Source: Pseudomonas psychrophila HA-4
GTDB lineage: Bacteria > Pseudomonadota > Gammaproteobacteria > Pseudomonadales > Pseudomonadaceae
NCBI RefSeq assembly: GCF_000282975.1
Contig: NZ_ALJC01000018.1
Location: forward strand, 1-64,000
Direction of reading: 5' to 3'
Length of the DNA: 64,000 bases
Part shown: positions 8,125 through 17,616 of the stretch, in pieces
Position numbering within the stretch: position 1 is the first letter of the stretch
How the letters are laid out: every line of letters begins with the position of its first letter
Made by a program: the position numbers and the translations under genes
The notes under the pieces: generated by a model
What the model was told of the DNA's origin: nothing
Databases searched by the model: none
What the model saw: the letters and a program-made list of their open reading frames with translations, nothing else

Positions 8125-9299
8125 GTCAACACGATGAAACGGGCGCGCCCCACGCTTTTGCCACCCGAGTGATCCACGCAGGGCAGGTGCCGGATCCAAC
8201 CACCGGGGCGCTGATGCCACCTATTTATGCCAACTCCACTTATCTGCAAGAGAGCCCCGGTGTTCACAAGGGCTTTGACTACGGGCGCTCGCACAACCCG
8301 ACTCGGTTTGCACTTGAGCGTTGTGTTGCCGACCTCGAAGGCGGCAGCGCTGCGTTCGCTTTTGCATCCGGGCTGGCGGCCATTTCGACCGTGCTTGAAC
8401 TGCTCGATGCGGGTTCGCACATCGTCTCGGGTAATGACTTGTACGGCGGCACCTTTCGCCTGTTCGATAAGGTACGCCAACGCAGCGCCGGGCATAGCTT
8501 CAGCTTTGTCGACCTGACTGACCTTGCGGCCTTCGAGGCCTCGCTGCAAGACAACACGCGGATGGTTTGGGTTGAGACGCCAAGCAACCCGCTGCTGAGC
8601 CTCACCGATCTGGCGGCCGTTGCGCGCATCTGCCGCGCACGGGGCATCATCTGCGTGGCCGACAACACGTTCGCCAGCCCGTGGATTCAACGCCCGCTGG
8701 AGCTCGGCTTTGATGTGGTGGTGCACTCGACCACTAAATACTTGAACGGCCACTCTGATGTGATTGGCGGCATCGCCATTGTTGGGCAAAACCCCGAACT
8801 GGCCGAGCGCCTGGGTTTCCTGCAAAACTCGGTCGGTGCGATTGCTGGGCCGTTTGATGCCTTCCTCACCTTGCGCGGCGTGAAAACCCTCGCCCTGCGT
8901 ATGGAGCGTCATTGCAGCAATGCGCTGGAGTTGGCGCAATGGCTGGAACGCCAGCCGCAAGTTTCGCGTGTCTACTACCCAGGCTTGCCTTCACACCCGC
9001 AACACGAACTGGCGCGTCGGCAGATGCACGGCTTTGGCGGGATGATCTCCATCGACTTGAACACTGACCTGGCGGGTGCCCGACGCTTCCTTGAAAGCGT
9101 GCAGATCTTTGCGTTGGCCGAAAGCCTGGGCGGGGTAGAAAGCCTGATTGAACACCCAGCAATCATGACGCATGCCAGCATTCCGGCCGAAACCCGGGCC
9201 CAATTGGGCATCGGTGATGGGCTGGTGCGGTTGTCGGTCGGCGTTGAAGGGGTTGAGGATTTGCGCGCGGATCTGGCGCAGGCATTGGCGCTGATTTAA
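8121..9299 (+). CDS. Cystathionine gamma-lyase / gamma-synthase family PLP enzyme
   Basis: A Cys/Met-metabolism PLP protein of 392 residues, with the cofactor lysine in STTKYLNGHSD (Lys206), the DNTFASP block and an N-terminal FDYGRSHNPTR substrate/PLP region. Coupling to cystathionine beta-synthase by a 4-base ATGA overlap makes cystathionine gamma-lyase (cystathionine to cysteine, 2-oxobutyrate and ammonia) the best call. By sequence alone gamma-synthase (MetB) activity is possible. Together the two genes turn methionine-derived homocysteine into cysteine, as in the P. aeruginosa PA0399-PA0400 pair. Confidence 0.9.
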   Translation: MSQHDETGAPHAFATRVIHAGQVPDPTTGALMPPIYANSTYLQESPGVHKGFDYGRSHNPTRFALERCVADLEGGSAAFAFASGLAAISTVLELLDAGSHIVSGNDLYGGTFRLFDKVRQRSAGHSFSFVDLTDLAAFEASLQDNTRMVWVETPSNPLLSLTDLAAVARICRARGIICVADNTFASPWIQRPLELGFDVVVHSTTKYLNGHSDVIGGIAIVGQNPELAERLGFLQNSVGAIAGPFDAFLTLRGVKTLALRMERHCSNALELAQWLERQPQVSRVYYPGLPSHPQHELARRQMHGFGGMISIDLNTDLAGARRFLESVQIFALAESLGGVESLIEHPAIMTHASIPAETRAQLGIGDGLVRLSVGVEGVEDLRADLAQALALI

Positions 9300-9323
9300 G
9301 CCGCCGCAACTGCGGGCGTTCCT

Positions 9324-9345
9324 TGTAGGCGCGAGCTTGCCTACA
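9324..9345. repeat. REP-like inverted repeat
   Basis: TGTAGGC and GCCTACA flank GCGAGCTT, the Pseudomonas REP core. It lies in the 243-base gap between convergent genes, where nothing else is recognisable. Confidence 0.6.
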
Positions 9346-9542
9346 GGGATGTTGCTGTGAAAAAGCCGATAAGCGCTCAGACAGTGACGTTCAGGTCAAA
9401 GTCTAAGCCGACAGGTTCGGGTTTGGCGGGGTCAATGCGAGCAAGCTGCTCAAACGATAGGATTGATCGTGCGCTCAGCCCTCACTCATCCGCGCGTTGG
9501 CAGGTGAGTGAGGCCGTTGTGTTGTTAACGCAGGTCTGTGGA

Positions 9543-10427
9543 TCAGATTTTTACTTGCCGGTCAGCGAGCGTACCGCGGTTCTTTTTGCGCCTGTCTGCG
9601 TAGCGCCATTCGTCACCGGCCTCAAAGCTTTTGATACGGTCCAAGACGTCTGAACCACCCGCGAGGTGCATTTCTTTTTCAAACAGCTCGCGTAGCCCTT
9701 TACGCTGTTGCAAGCGCACAACCGTGGTTTTCAGGAACACTGAATACTCATTGGCGGTGATTTCAAAGGTGCTCTGAATGGCTGCGTCTACCGGTGCGAT
9801 GGCATGTGCGGCAGGGCGGCTGAAGTCTGTGCAGGGAATGGGCGCAGAGGTCTTGTCACCGCGCAGCAGCGCGTCATACATCGCATACGCTTCTTCATAG
9901 GTCTGTTTGAATGCCTCATCTTCCAGCAGTTTCAATGCTGTTTGATGGTGCTTTTCGGCCCGTTCCAGCATCGACTCAATATGCTCTCGTTCCTGACGTT
10001 GCAGCGCCAGCATCGGGTCTGTGGCGGTGCTGACCTCTTGTTTGTGATAGGCAAGATCGGTCGTCAGATCCTTTATCGGCTCGTCCTCGGGCTCATCCGG
10101 TCGCCAGAAAATCTCACCGTAATTGATGTCTTCCCGACCTATGATGGGGGGCGGCAGGGCTTTGGCTTTCGCTTTGGCGGGTCTGGACGCAGATTGTGCA
10201 GTGCCCGCTGCGCTCTGTTGCGCAGGTGTCGGTGTTGCTGAGCGTTTGAGCAGCCAGAACGTGCCCCAAATCACGGCCAGTTGAAAAACGACAACAGGGG
10301 GCAAGAACTGGGTGAACACGGTCACAACCGTCCAGATAATGCCGACGGGCAATAACCACTTTGGTCCTAAGTAGCGTGCCAAAATTAACGTCAGAATAAT
10401 TACCAACTGGTACAGCGCTATTGTCAC
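9543..10427 (-). CDS. Inner-membrane protein with coiled-coil cytoplasmic domain, unknown function
   Basis: The start is GTG at 10427, preceded by a strong GGAGGGAAG ribosome site. The 294 residues begin with two hydrophobic segments (about 3-20 and 27-60). A low-complexity Ala/Lys/Pro linker follows (about 62-92), then a charged, helix-rich domain with an evident coiled-coil stretch (QRQEREHIESMLERAEKHHQ, about 143-162) and a basic C-terminus. I do not recognise a named family. It faces a GNAT gene divergently, with about 200 bases between, and converges on the cystathionine operon. Confidence 0.7.
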   Translation of the reverse strand: MTIALYQLVIILTLILARYLGPKWLLPVGIIWTVVTVFTQFLPPVVVFQLAVIWGTFWLLKRSATPTPAQQSAAGTAQSASRPAKAKAKALPPPIIGREDINYGEIFWRPDEPEDEPIKDLTTDLAYHKQEVSTATDPMLALQRQEREHIESMLERAEKHHQTALKLLEDEAFKQTYEEAYAMYDALLRGDKTSAPIPCTDFSRPAAHAIAPVDAAIQSTFEITANEYSVFLKTTVVRLQQRKGLRELFEKEMHLAGGSDVLDRIKSFEAGDEWRYADRRKKNRGTLADRQVKI

Positions 10428-10633
10428 TTCCTTCCCTCCCTAGATGAGTCGCTACGATGGTGGCGGATAGTCTCAAAGTGCTTTCATTCTGGCTATCCGT
10501 TTATCCTCAAACCGACGAATCCCCGATCACCTTTCATCTAACATGGCCTAGCTATTTAAGTGTTTTTTGGCTCTAGGTCATTAGCCATGGCAGCCCTACA
10601 GTGAGTCCATCTTTTCTTCTATGGCTGACGAAC

Positions 10634-11077
10634 ATGGACTACACGCTTCAACACATTGAAGACGAAACCGCCTTACACGCCAGTTTTGATTTGATGCGGG
10701 TTTTGCGCCCACACCTTTGCGATCCTCAACGCTATGTGGCGCAGCTATTGCGCCAGTTCCATCAGGGTTATCGCTTGTTAGCGGCCTGGCACGGGCAAAC
10801 GCTAGTCGGGCTTGCGGGCTATCGCACGACAGAAAACCTGATCTACGGGCGTTTTGTGTACCTCGATGATCTGGTCGTGAGTCCAGAGCGACAGGGTTCA
10901 GGCCTGGGGGCAGCACTGCTGAGTGCAGTCCGCGAAGAAGCCGTGCGCCTTCAGTGTGAAAACTTGGTTCTGGATACCGGATTACACATGGCTTTGGCGC
11001 AGCGCTTTTACTTTAGGCAAGGGCTGCTGGCCAAGGGCATGCACTTCACACAGACACTCAACGAGAACCGCGCATGA
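10634..11077 (+). CDS. GNAT-family N-acetyltransferase
   Basis: A single GNAT domain of about 147 residues from ATG 10634; an in-frame start at 10601 is less likely because the fold begins at MDYTLQHI. Motif A, with the acetyl-CoA pyrophosphate loop, is visible as LVVSPERQGSGLGAALL, followed by the beta5/alpha4 part (YFRQGLLAKGMHF). The acceptor substrate is unknown. Its stop overlaps the next start in ATGA form, so it is coupled to the flavodoxin-fold reductase. Confidence 0.85.
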   Translation: MDYTLQHIEDETALHASFDLMRVLRPHLCDPQRYVAQLLRQFHQGYRLLAAWHGQTLVGLAGYRTTENLIYGRFVYLDDLVVSPERQGSGLGAALLSAVREEAVRLQCENLVLDTGLHMALAQRFYFRQGLLAKGMHFTQTLNENRA

Positions 11078-11694
11078 AAACTGCACTGCTGATCAACGCG
11101 AGCCCCTACGGCCGTTTTTCCCATGCCAATCAATTGGCTCACGAGTATGTAGCCGCTTTGCACACGCAGTATCCAGACTTGGAACTGATTAGACGCGATC
11201 TGGGCGAACACCCTTTGCCCCCATTGGGCCTTGAATATGGGGCCGCTTTAGTCACACCTACCCCCTTTGAGGCGCCAGTGTTCGAGGTATCTGAAACGCT
11301 GATTCGTGAACTGGAACGTAGCGATATCCTGCTGATTGCAACGCCCTTGCACAATTTCACTCTGCCTGCGGCCCTGAAACTGTGGGTTGACTACGTAGTG
11401 CGCATCCATCGCACTTTCAGCTCGGGTGCAGAAGGTAAAACCGGTTTGCTTGCTGATCGCCCGGTGTATGTGCTGGTCGGGTCAGGCGGTTTCCATCAGG
11501 GGGAGCGGGCGCGCCAACCCGATTTTTTAACGGATTACCTGCGGTTGGTGCTCAACACCCTCGGGCTGTTCGATATCCATTTTGTCTACTTGCAAGGTTT
11601 GGCTTTCGGTGACGACGCGGTCGACGCGGCGTTGCGAGAGGCCCGCGAACGTCTAGCCGATCACCAGATGCCGCGTCCGCATAGTTCCAGCTAG
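11074..11694 (+). CDS. FMN-dependent NADH:quinone oxidoreductase / azoreductase (AzoR-like)
   Basis: A flavodoxin-fold protein of 206 residues with the FMN phosphate loop ASPYGRFSHANQLA near the N-terminus, the PLHNFTLPAALKLWVDYV segment typical of AzoR/NQO-like enzymes, and VGSGGFHQGE late in the fold. Relatives reduce quinones and azo compounds by two-electron transfer from NAD(P)H. It forms a two-gene unit with the preceding acetyltransferase. No redox-sensing regulator is adjacent. Confidence 0.85.
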   Translation: MKTALLINASPYGRFSHANQLAHEYVAALHTQYPDLELIRRDLGEHPLPPLGLEYGAALVTPTPFEAPVFEVSETLIRELERSDILLIATPLHNFTLPAALKLWVDYVVRIHRTFSSGAEGKTGLLADRPVYVLVGSGGFHQGERARQPDFLTDYLRLVLNTLGLFDIHFVYLQGLAFGDDAVDAALREARERLADHQMPRPHSSS

Positions 11695-11706
11695 TAACTC
11701 AACCCC

Positions 11707-11832
11707 TCGATTGAGTCGGATCTTGCCCAGGGCGAGCTGTACAGTGCGCCCTATGACCTGATCAATGTGCGTCTGGCCGAGCCAAGTCACCGGATGACGG
11801 CTCAGACCTTGTGGAAGCGTGCTTGCCCGTGA
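11707..11832 (+). pseudogene. Possible remnant of a coding region (about 41 codons)
   Basis: After the reductase gene one frame reads SIESDLAQGELYSAPYDLIN and on to TLWKRACP before a stop at 11830-11832. It has codon use like a real gene but no start codon. It could be the tail of a lost gene; I cannot assign a family. The rest of the 277-base gap (11833-11971) shows no gene. Confidence 0.25.
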
Positions 11833-11971
11833 TTGGAACAATGCTGTATACGAGCCCCCGTGTCGTCTGCATCGCTGGCAAACCAGACTCCCATTGAGAG
11901 TAGGTTGCTCATGAAGTCTGTAGCCGCTGTCGACATTCGTTTCAGTGATGTTCCGCGATCCAGGAGTTGCC

Positions 11972-13588
11972 ATGTCACCGTTGATCCTTGTGCTGATACT
12001 GGCGGCCAATGTATTTTCCAACACCGCTCAAGCTGGCGACATTGCAGCGCTGAGCGTGGTTAAACCAGTGGTCAGTTGCGCGACCTTGACCAAGGTCGAT
12101 TTGCAAGACATTGGCGGCAAGGGCAGCCAAGTAACGTCTGCGACAGAGACCACCAACAATGGCATCGAGGCCTGTGAAGTGCAGGGTACGCTGGCGCCGA
12201 GTATCGTCTTCAAGGTGCTTTTGCCCACGCAGACCTGGACGCAGCGTTACCTGCAAGTGGGTTGTGGTGGCCTCTGCGGACGCCTTTCGCTGCAAGTGGG
12301 GGCCGCCGATGGATGTACGCCTCTGAACAACGGTGGTTTTGTGCTGGCTTCCACCGACATGGGCCATCGCTTTACCGATCACCACTTTGGTGACGACCCG
12401 CAAAAGCGCGCCGATTTTGCCTATCGCGGGGTTCATCTGACCGCCGTTACGGCGAAAAAACTCACCGCTGTGTTTTACGGCCAACAGCCGGTTTACGCGT
12501 ATTTCAGCGGTTGTTCCGATGGCGGACGTGAAGCGTTGATGGAAGCTCAGCGCTACCCGGATGACTTCAATGGGATCGTCGCGGGCGCACCGGCGTCTAA
12601 CTTTCAAGTGCAGAAATTAATCTTTCATGCATGGCAGACGCGTTCCAATCAAGATGAGCAGGGCAAACCCATTTTGATTGCCTCGCGCTTGCCCATCTTG
12701 CACAAGGCCGTGTTGCAGCAATGCGATGGCCTCGACGGGCAGGTCGATGGGCTGATCAGCGACCCGCGTGCCTGTCATTTTGACCCGGCCACGGTGCAGT
12801 GCGAGGCGTCAGCCACCGACACCGAAAATTGCCTGACCGAACAAGAAGTCACGGCTGCGCGGCGTCTTTACGACGGCCCGCATGAGCCGACCACTGGCGA
12901 ACGCATGACCATCGGCGGCCCGCTGCCGGGTTCTGAGCTGGCGTGGGCCGGGGTGTTTGTACCGTTCAGCGCCGATCAGCAGACGTACAGCGAAGCGACG
13001 GCGCTGGACGTATTGCGCAACCTGTCGTTCGAGCACAACCCCGGTCCCGAGACCAAACTGGCTGACCTGCCGCTTGATCGCAGCACCTTTGATCGGTTGC
13101 GTGCCTTGCATCCGCTGTACGACGCGACCAACCCCGACCTTTCAGCGTTTGCCGATCAGGGTGCCAAGCTAATCTTGTGGCACGGCTGGGCGGATCCGTA
13201 TGTCTCGCCGCTGAATAGCATCGCCTATCAGCAGGCGATGGAAGCCCAAATGGGTGCTTCTAAGGTTCAATCCTTTGAGCGTTTTTACCTGCTGCCCGGT
13301 GTCTATCACTGTGCGGGCGGTGAGGGGCCGAGCCGGATCGATCTGCTGACGCCACTGATGTCTTGGGTCGAAAAAGACCAAGCGCCCGATGCCATTCTGG
13401 CGATGCCGGCCACTAGTGATGGGCCTGCACGGCCTGTGTTCCCTTACCCGGATGTGGCGGTCTATGACCCACCGCGCGATATGAACTCACCTGCCAGTTA
13501 TGTGCGCGGCGAGGCGTGGTTAGATGAAAAAACGCCGGACTGGATGGGCTCGGACTTCTTCCAGCCTTACGAGCCGCTGGAGCAGTAA
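11972..13588 (+). CDS. Secreted tannase / feruloyl esterase-family hydrolase
   Basis: The ATG at 11972, behind an AGGAG, gives a signal peptide (MSPLILVLILAANVFSNTAQA) and a product of about 538 residues. An upstream in-frame ATG at 11945 lacks this logic. The family hallmark CS-D-HC arrangement is present: the nucleophile in GCSDGGREAL with the neighbouring Cys, Asp in HGWADPYVSP, and His with its paired Cys in VYHCAGGEG. In tannases and feruloyl/chlorogenate esterases these cysteines form a disulfide tying Ser and His together. It probably hydrolyses plant phenolic esters in the periplasm or outside. No phenolic-acid catabolic gene is adjacent, so the true substrate is uncertain. Confidence 0.88.
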   Translation: MSPLILVLILAANVFSNTAQAGDIAALSVVKPVVSCATLTKVDLQDIGGKGSQVTSATETTNNGIEACEVQGTLAPSIVFKVLLPTQTWTQRYLQVGCGGLCGRLSLQVGAADGCTPLNNGGFVLASTDMGHRFTDHHFGDDPQKRADFAYRGVHLTAVTAKKLTAVFYGQQPVYAYFSGCSDGGREALMEAQRYPDDFNGIVAGAPASNFQVQKLIFHAWQTRSNQDEQGKPILIASRLPILHKAVLQQCDGLDGQVDGLISDPRACHFDPATVQCEASATDTENCLTEQEVTAARRLYDGPHEPTTGERMTIGGPLPGSELAWAGVFVPFSADQQTYSEATALDVLRNLSFEHNPGPETKLADLPLDRSTFDRLRALHPLYDATNPDLSAFADQGAKLILWHGWADPYVSPLNSIAYQQAMEAQMGASKVQSFERFYLLPGVYHCAGGEGPSRIDLLTPLMSWVEKDQAPDAILAMPATSDGPARPVFPYPDVAVYDPPRDMNSPASYVRGEAWLDEKTPDWMGSDFFQPYEPLEQ

Positions 13589-13711
13589 GGCTGTGCCCTC
13601 AGGTACGCGGCACTAACGCTGATCGCCCATTGTCTATGCTCCTGACTCTGCCCAGCATGATGCTGCGCAGTTAAGGGCCATACGGCCTGTCGTACAGACT
13701 AGGAGGCAGCG

Positions 13712-14398
13712 ATGAGCAAAAAAATACTCGTGGTACTGACCAGCGTCGAAAAGTACCCCAATCTTGATCGTGCGACAGGTTTATGGCTGGGCGAGGCCGT
13801 GCATTTCGTGCACAAGGTTGAAGCCGCCGGCTATGCCGTGGATTACGTTAGCCCACAAGGCGGATACACCCCGATTGACCCGCACAGCCTGGCCAAGGAC
13901 ATGGCCTCAGACATCGACTGGAAGTGGTATCACGATAAGGCGTTTATGAATCGCCTTGGGGCTACGCTTAAACCGAGTGAGGTAAACCCGGATGACTACG
14001 TGGCTGTTTATTACGCGGGCGGCCATGGGGTGATTTGGGACTACCCGGACAATGCTGAGTTGCAGGCGATCAGTCGTCATATCTATGAGCACGGCGGCGT
14101 AGTGTCGTCGGTCTGTCATGGCGCGGTGGGCTTGCTCAATATCACGCTCTCTAGCGGTGAGCTGCTGATTAAAGGCAGACGGGCCACGGGCTTCTCTAAT
14201 GAAGAAGAAACGTTGGTGGGGCTGGCGGACGTTGTGCCGTATCTGACCGAAACCGAGTTGGTGAAGCGTGGCGCGCACTATCAAAAGGCCGATAAGCCGT
14301 GGGCACCTTTCGCCATCGCCGATGGGCGGTTGATCACGGGGCAGAACCCGGCATCGGGTGGTCCGGTGGCTGATCTGGTGCTGGCTGCCATCAAGTAA
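13712..14398 (+). CDS. DJ-1/PfpI-superfamily protein (type 1 glutamine amidotransferase-like)
   Basis: A 228-residue single-domain protein preceded by AGGAGG. The nucleophile elbow VSSVCHGAVG (Cys135-His136) and the conserved acid in GLWLGEAV (Glu28) match the Hsp31/HchA-like branch, whose members act as glyoxalases, deglycases or chaperones. The N-terminal SVEKYPNLDRATGLWL is typical of this branch. It has no operon partner, and the exact activity is not readable from sequence. Confidence 0.88.
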   Translation: MSKKILVVLTSVEKYPNLDRATGLWLGEAVHFVHKVEAAGYAVDYVSPQGGYTPIDPHSLAKDMASDIDWKWYHDKAFMNRLGATLKPSEVNPDDYVAVYYAGGHGVIWDYPDNAELQAISRHIYEHGGVVSSVCHGAVGLLNITLSSGELLIKGRRATGFSNEEETLVGLADVVPYLTETELVKRGAHYQKADKPWAPFAIADGRLITGQNPASGGPVADLVLAAIK

Positions 14399-14615
14399 AT
14401 CGACCTGCCATTGAGCCGATGCGGGTTCGCCAAGCGTGCATCGGCTCCCTTCAAGACCAACATTAAACTTTTGAATCGCAAACATATTCTGTAGCCTTAG
14501 CGCGCTCAATAGCTGGTCCGTGCCTGATAACACACATTCTCCCGGCGGGGCTCGACAGTCCAGAGCCGGTGGTACACTCGACTTTCGCGCACTAGCGCTT
14601 GCAGGTCTTGCGAAC

Positions 14616-15674
14616 ATGACGCAAATTTCTGAACGACTTCTGGTCCAAGCCCACCTCGACGCCAAGCAGCCAAAACCGCTGACGGCGGCGCAAGAGGCGA
14701 CTCTTCGTGCAGCCATCGCTGCCGAACTCAAGGCGCGTGATGCGGTGCTGGTTGCGCACTTTTACTGTGACCCGGTGATCCAAGCCCTGGCTGAAGAAAC
14801 CGGGGGTTGCGTGTCTGACTCCCTCGAAATGGCGCGTTTTGGTGCTGCCCATCCGGCCAAGACCATTTTGGTGGCGGGTGTGCGCTTTATGGGCGAGACG
14901 GCGAAAATCCTCACCCCCGAAAAGCGCGTGCTGATGCCGACGCTTGAGGCCACCTGTTCGCTCGACTTGGGTTGCCCGGTTGAGGAATTCTCGGCATTTT
15001 GCGACAAACACCCCGAGCGCACTGTGGTGGTCTATGCCAACACCTCGGCAGCGGTCAAAGCCCGGGCTGATTGGGTCGTGACCTCCAGTTGTGCGCTTGA
15101 AATCGTCGAAAGCCTGATGGACAACGGCGAGACGATTATCTGGGGGCCGGACAAACACTTGGGGCGTTACATTCAGCGCCAGACCGGGGCTGACATGCTG
15201 CTGTGGGACGGTGCCTGCATCGTCCACGAAGAGTTCAAGTCCAAGCAACTCGAAGACATGAAAGCGCTGTACCCGGACGCAGCTATTTTGGTGCACCCAG
15301 AGTCGCCGGAATCGGTGATTGAGTTGGCTGACGCGGTGGGGTCCACCAGTCAGTTGATTGCGGCGGCGCAAAACCTGCCGAACACAACCTTCATCGTGGC
15401 GACGGATCGCGGCATTTTTTACAAAATGCAGCAGTTGTGCCCGGACAAAGTCTTTATTGAAGCGCCGACTGCTGGTAATGGCGCGGCCTGCCGCAGTTGC
15501 GCGCATTGCCCGTGGATGGCCATGAACACTCTGGAGCGCACCCTTGAGTGCCTGCAAAAGGGTACGAACGAGATCTTTGTCGACCCGGCTCTGGTGCCCC
15601 ACGCCGTTCGCCCGCTCAAGCGCATGCTGGATTTCACCCAGGCCGCACGTTTGAAACTGGCGGGTAACGCCTAA
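14616..15674 (+). CDS. nadA: Quinolinate synthase NadA
   Basis: A [4Fe-4S] enzyme condensing iminoaspartate with dihydroxyacetone phosphate to quinolinate in de novo NAD synthesis. The ATG at 14616 (MTQISERL) gives 352 residues, close to E. coli (347); the longer frame from 14520 adds non-conserved residues. The three cluster cysteines are at Cys114 (EATCSLD), Cys201 (DGACIVHEE) and Cys298 (SCAHCPW), aligning with E. coli 113/200/297. The adjacent bepA, tusA-like and perM-like genes match a conserved Pseudomonas order (PA1004-PA1007). Confidence 0.97.
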   Translation: MTQISERLLVQAHLDAKQPKPLTAAQEATLRAAIAAELKARDAVLVAHFYCDPVIQALAEETGGCVSDSLEMARFGAAHPAKTILVAGVRFMGETAKILTPEKRVLMPTLEATCSLDLGCPVEEFSAFCDKHPERTVVVYANTSAAVKARADWVVTSSCALEIVESLMDNGETIIWGPDKHLGRYIQRQTGADMLLWDGACIVHEEFKSKQLEDMKALYPDAAILVHPESPESVIELADAVGSTSQLIAAAQNLPNTTFIVATDRGIFYKMQQLCPDKVFIEAPTAGNGAACRSCAHCPWMAMNTLERTLECLQKGTNEIFVDPALVPHAVRPLKRMLDFTQAARLKLAGNA

Positions 15675-15684
15675 AGGCCCAGCC

Positions 15685-15770
15685 GATCAAAAGATCGCGA
15701 GCAAGCTCGCTCCTACGGGTTTATGGCGTACACAAAACCTGTAGGAGCTGCCGAAGAATGAGGCTGCGAT
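15685..15770. repeat. REP doublet between convergent nadA and bepA
   Basis: One unit contains GATCGCGAGCAAGCTCGCTC followed by CTAC. A second, diverged unit reads GTAGGAGCTGCCGAAG and then GGCTGCGAT. They are in head-to-tail/inverted arrangement, typical of Pseudomonas REP/BIME elements at gene ends. Confidence 0.75.
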
Positions 15771-15785
15771 GGGTTGCGCAGCGAC

Positions 15786-17216
15786 TCAGTTCATCATGTC
15801 TTTAATCGCCCGCTCCTGATCCATCAACTCTCGCTGGCGCGCATCAAGGCGTGACGACAGCTGGAAGTTGTTGGTGAGCTTTTTAGCAAAAGCGATTTGC
15901 TGAATGGCCTTGCGATAGTCACCCATCAAGGCAAAGTACTCGGCTCGGGCCTGATGCAGGCCAATGATGTTGCCCGACAACCCGCGTGTTTCTGCGACCA
16001 AATACCAGACATCCGGATCATCCGGGCGACTTTTCAGCAGTGCTTCTAGGGCTTTTTCCGCATCGGCCGGACGGTTTTGCTTGAGCAGCAAATCAACCCG
16101 AGCCTGATTCAACGGGTAATTACCCGGGTACAGTGTGCGCATTCTGTCGATTCGTTGCTGGGCATCTGCCAGGCGGTTGCTGTCCATGTCCAGTTGGATT
16201 TGCGCCAAGTTGTAGGTGATGTCGTTAGGCGCCTTGTCGAGCAGGGGCTTTAAGTTGGCGCGGGCGTCGTTGAATTGACTGCCCTTGATTTGCGCAATCG
16301 CTAGGCCATAACGCGCTACGTCGTTTTTCGGGTTTTCGTCGAGTTGCTGGCGAAAGCGCTTGGCCGCCAAGCCTGGGGTGTCTTCGTATTGCAGTTGCAC
16401 GCGGGCACGAATCAGTTGATAGCGCAGGCTGTCTTCGGTGCCGCCGATCTTGGCTTGTTCGGCACGGTTGCGGGTGTCAGCGATACGCGACTCGGTCACC
16501 GGGTGAGTCAGCAAGAACTCTGGCGGCTTGGCATCGAAGCGGTATTGACGCATCAAGCGCTCAAACATGGTGGGCATGGAACGTGGGTCGTAACCGGCCT
16601 TTTCGAGGTTGAGAATGCCGATGCGGTCAGCCTCTTGCTCGTTCTGCCGCGAGAAACGCCGTTGTTCCTGAAACGCCGCCGCTTGAGTACCCGCAATGGT
16701 GGCAATGCCGGCATCACCGGCGCCGGAGGCTGCCAATACAATGCCGGCGAGTAAGGCCGCCATCATTGGCAGTTGCATGCGTTGCTGGGCTTCTACCCCG
16801 CGGGCGAAGTGGCGTTGAGACAAGTGGGCAAGTTCGTGGGCCATCACCGAGGCATATTCGCCCTCGGTCTGGGCGTTCAGAAACAGCCCGCCGTTAACCC
16901 CAATAATCCCGCCAGGTGCCGCAAAGGCGTTGAGCTGCGGGCTGTCGATCAGAATAAATTCGAGCCGTCGGTCTTGTACCTGACTGGTCTCCACCAGCTT
17001 GTAAACGCTGTTTTCGACGTAGTCCTTGAGTTGCGGGTCGTTGAGCTGCGCCACCTGACTGCGCAGCATGCTCAACCAGGCACGGCCCAGTTGGTACTCT
17101 TGCGCAGGGGAAACGATGGCCGAGCTAGCGTCACCCAGAGACGGTAAATCGTCTGCGAAACTCGGTGATGCGAGCAGGCAAGCGAGCGTCAACAGGGTCG
17201 GGCGCAGAAAATTCAT
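15786..17216 (-). CDS. bepA: Periplasmic M48 metalloprotease with TPR domain, BepA-like
   Basis: The start at 17216 gives a signal peptide (MNFLRPTLLTLACLLASPSFA) and 476 residues. The M48 catalytic motif HELAH with zinc ligands His127 and His131 and Glu128 is intact. The C-terminal half (about 290-476) is made of TPR helices (NPKNDVARYGLAIAQ, PNDITYNLAQIQLD and so on). BepA (YfgC) assists LptD and BAM-dependent outer-membrane assembly and degrades misassembled LptD. It is convergent with nadA and divergent from the tusA-like gene across 128 bases. Confidence 0.92.
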   Translation of the reverse strand: MNFLRPTLLTLACLLASPSFADDLPSLGDASSAIVSPAQEYQLGRAWLSMLRSQVAQLNDPQLKDYVENSVYKLVETSQVQDRRLEFILIDSPQLNAFAAPGGIIGVNGGLFLNAQTEGEYASVMAHELAHLSQRHFARGVEAQQRMQLPMMAALLAGIVLAASGAGDAGIATIAGTQAAAFQEQRRFSRQNEQEADRIGILNLEKAGYDPRSMPTMFERLMRQYRFDAKPPEFLLTHPVTESRIADTRNRAEQAKIGGTEDSLRYQLIRARVQLQYEDTPGLAAKRFRQQLDENPKNDVARYGLAIAQIKGSQFNDARANLKPLLDKAPNDITYNLAQIQLDMDSNRLADAQQRIDRMRTLYPGNYPLNQARVDLLLKQNRPADAEKALEALLKSRPDDPDVWYLVAETRGLSGNIIGLHQARAEYFALMGDYRKAIQQIAFAKKLTNNFQLSSRLDARQRELMDQERAIKDMMN

Positions 17217-17344
17217 GCACAAAGCTCTAGTCAGTAAAGCCCTTACTGTAGCTGGACACTCGCTTGGCGACCAGTGGCGGTCTGCTTGGGGTATTCTAGC
17301 GGGCATGAAAAATGCCATTCATGGCATGTCTGAGGACGTAATAA

Positions 17345-17584
17345 ATGACTGATGCGTTGGCGCATGAAGCGCTAGTGGATGCCAGTGGTCTGAATTGCCC
17401 ATTGCCGTTACTCAAGGCCAAGCTTGCACTTAACAGTCTGGCCAGTGGCCAAACCTTGAAAGTGATCGCGACGGACGCCGGCTCGCAACGCGATTTCCGG
17501 ACCTTTGCGCGTTTGACAGGGCATACGCTGCTACATGAAGAAGAAGACGCTGGCACCTATCGCTACTGGTTACGCAAGGCTTGA
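17345..17584 (+). CDS. tusA: TusA-family sulfur carrier protein
   Basis: A small protein of 79 residues with the signature CPLPLLKAK (Cys18, CPxP), the persulfide-carrying cysteine of the TusA/SirA fold. Family members relay sulfur for tRNA thiolation, molybdenum cofactor or Fe-S chemistry. The P. aeruginosa protein in this position (PA1006, as I remember it) was linked to molybdopterin-dependent nitrate respiration. Only 32 bases separate it from the perM-like gene, so the two are probably cotranscribed. Confidence 0.9.
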   Translation: MTDALAHEALVDASGLNCPLPLLKAKLALNSLASGQTLKVIATDAGSQRDFRTFARLTGHTLLHEEEDAGTYRYWLRKA

Positions 17585-17616
17585 GGCCGGGCGGCACTTT
17601 CTCTTAAGGAATTTCG

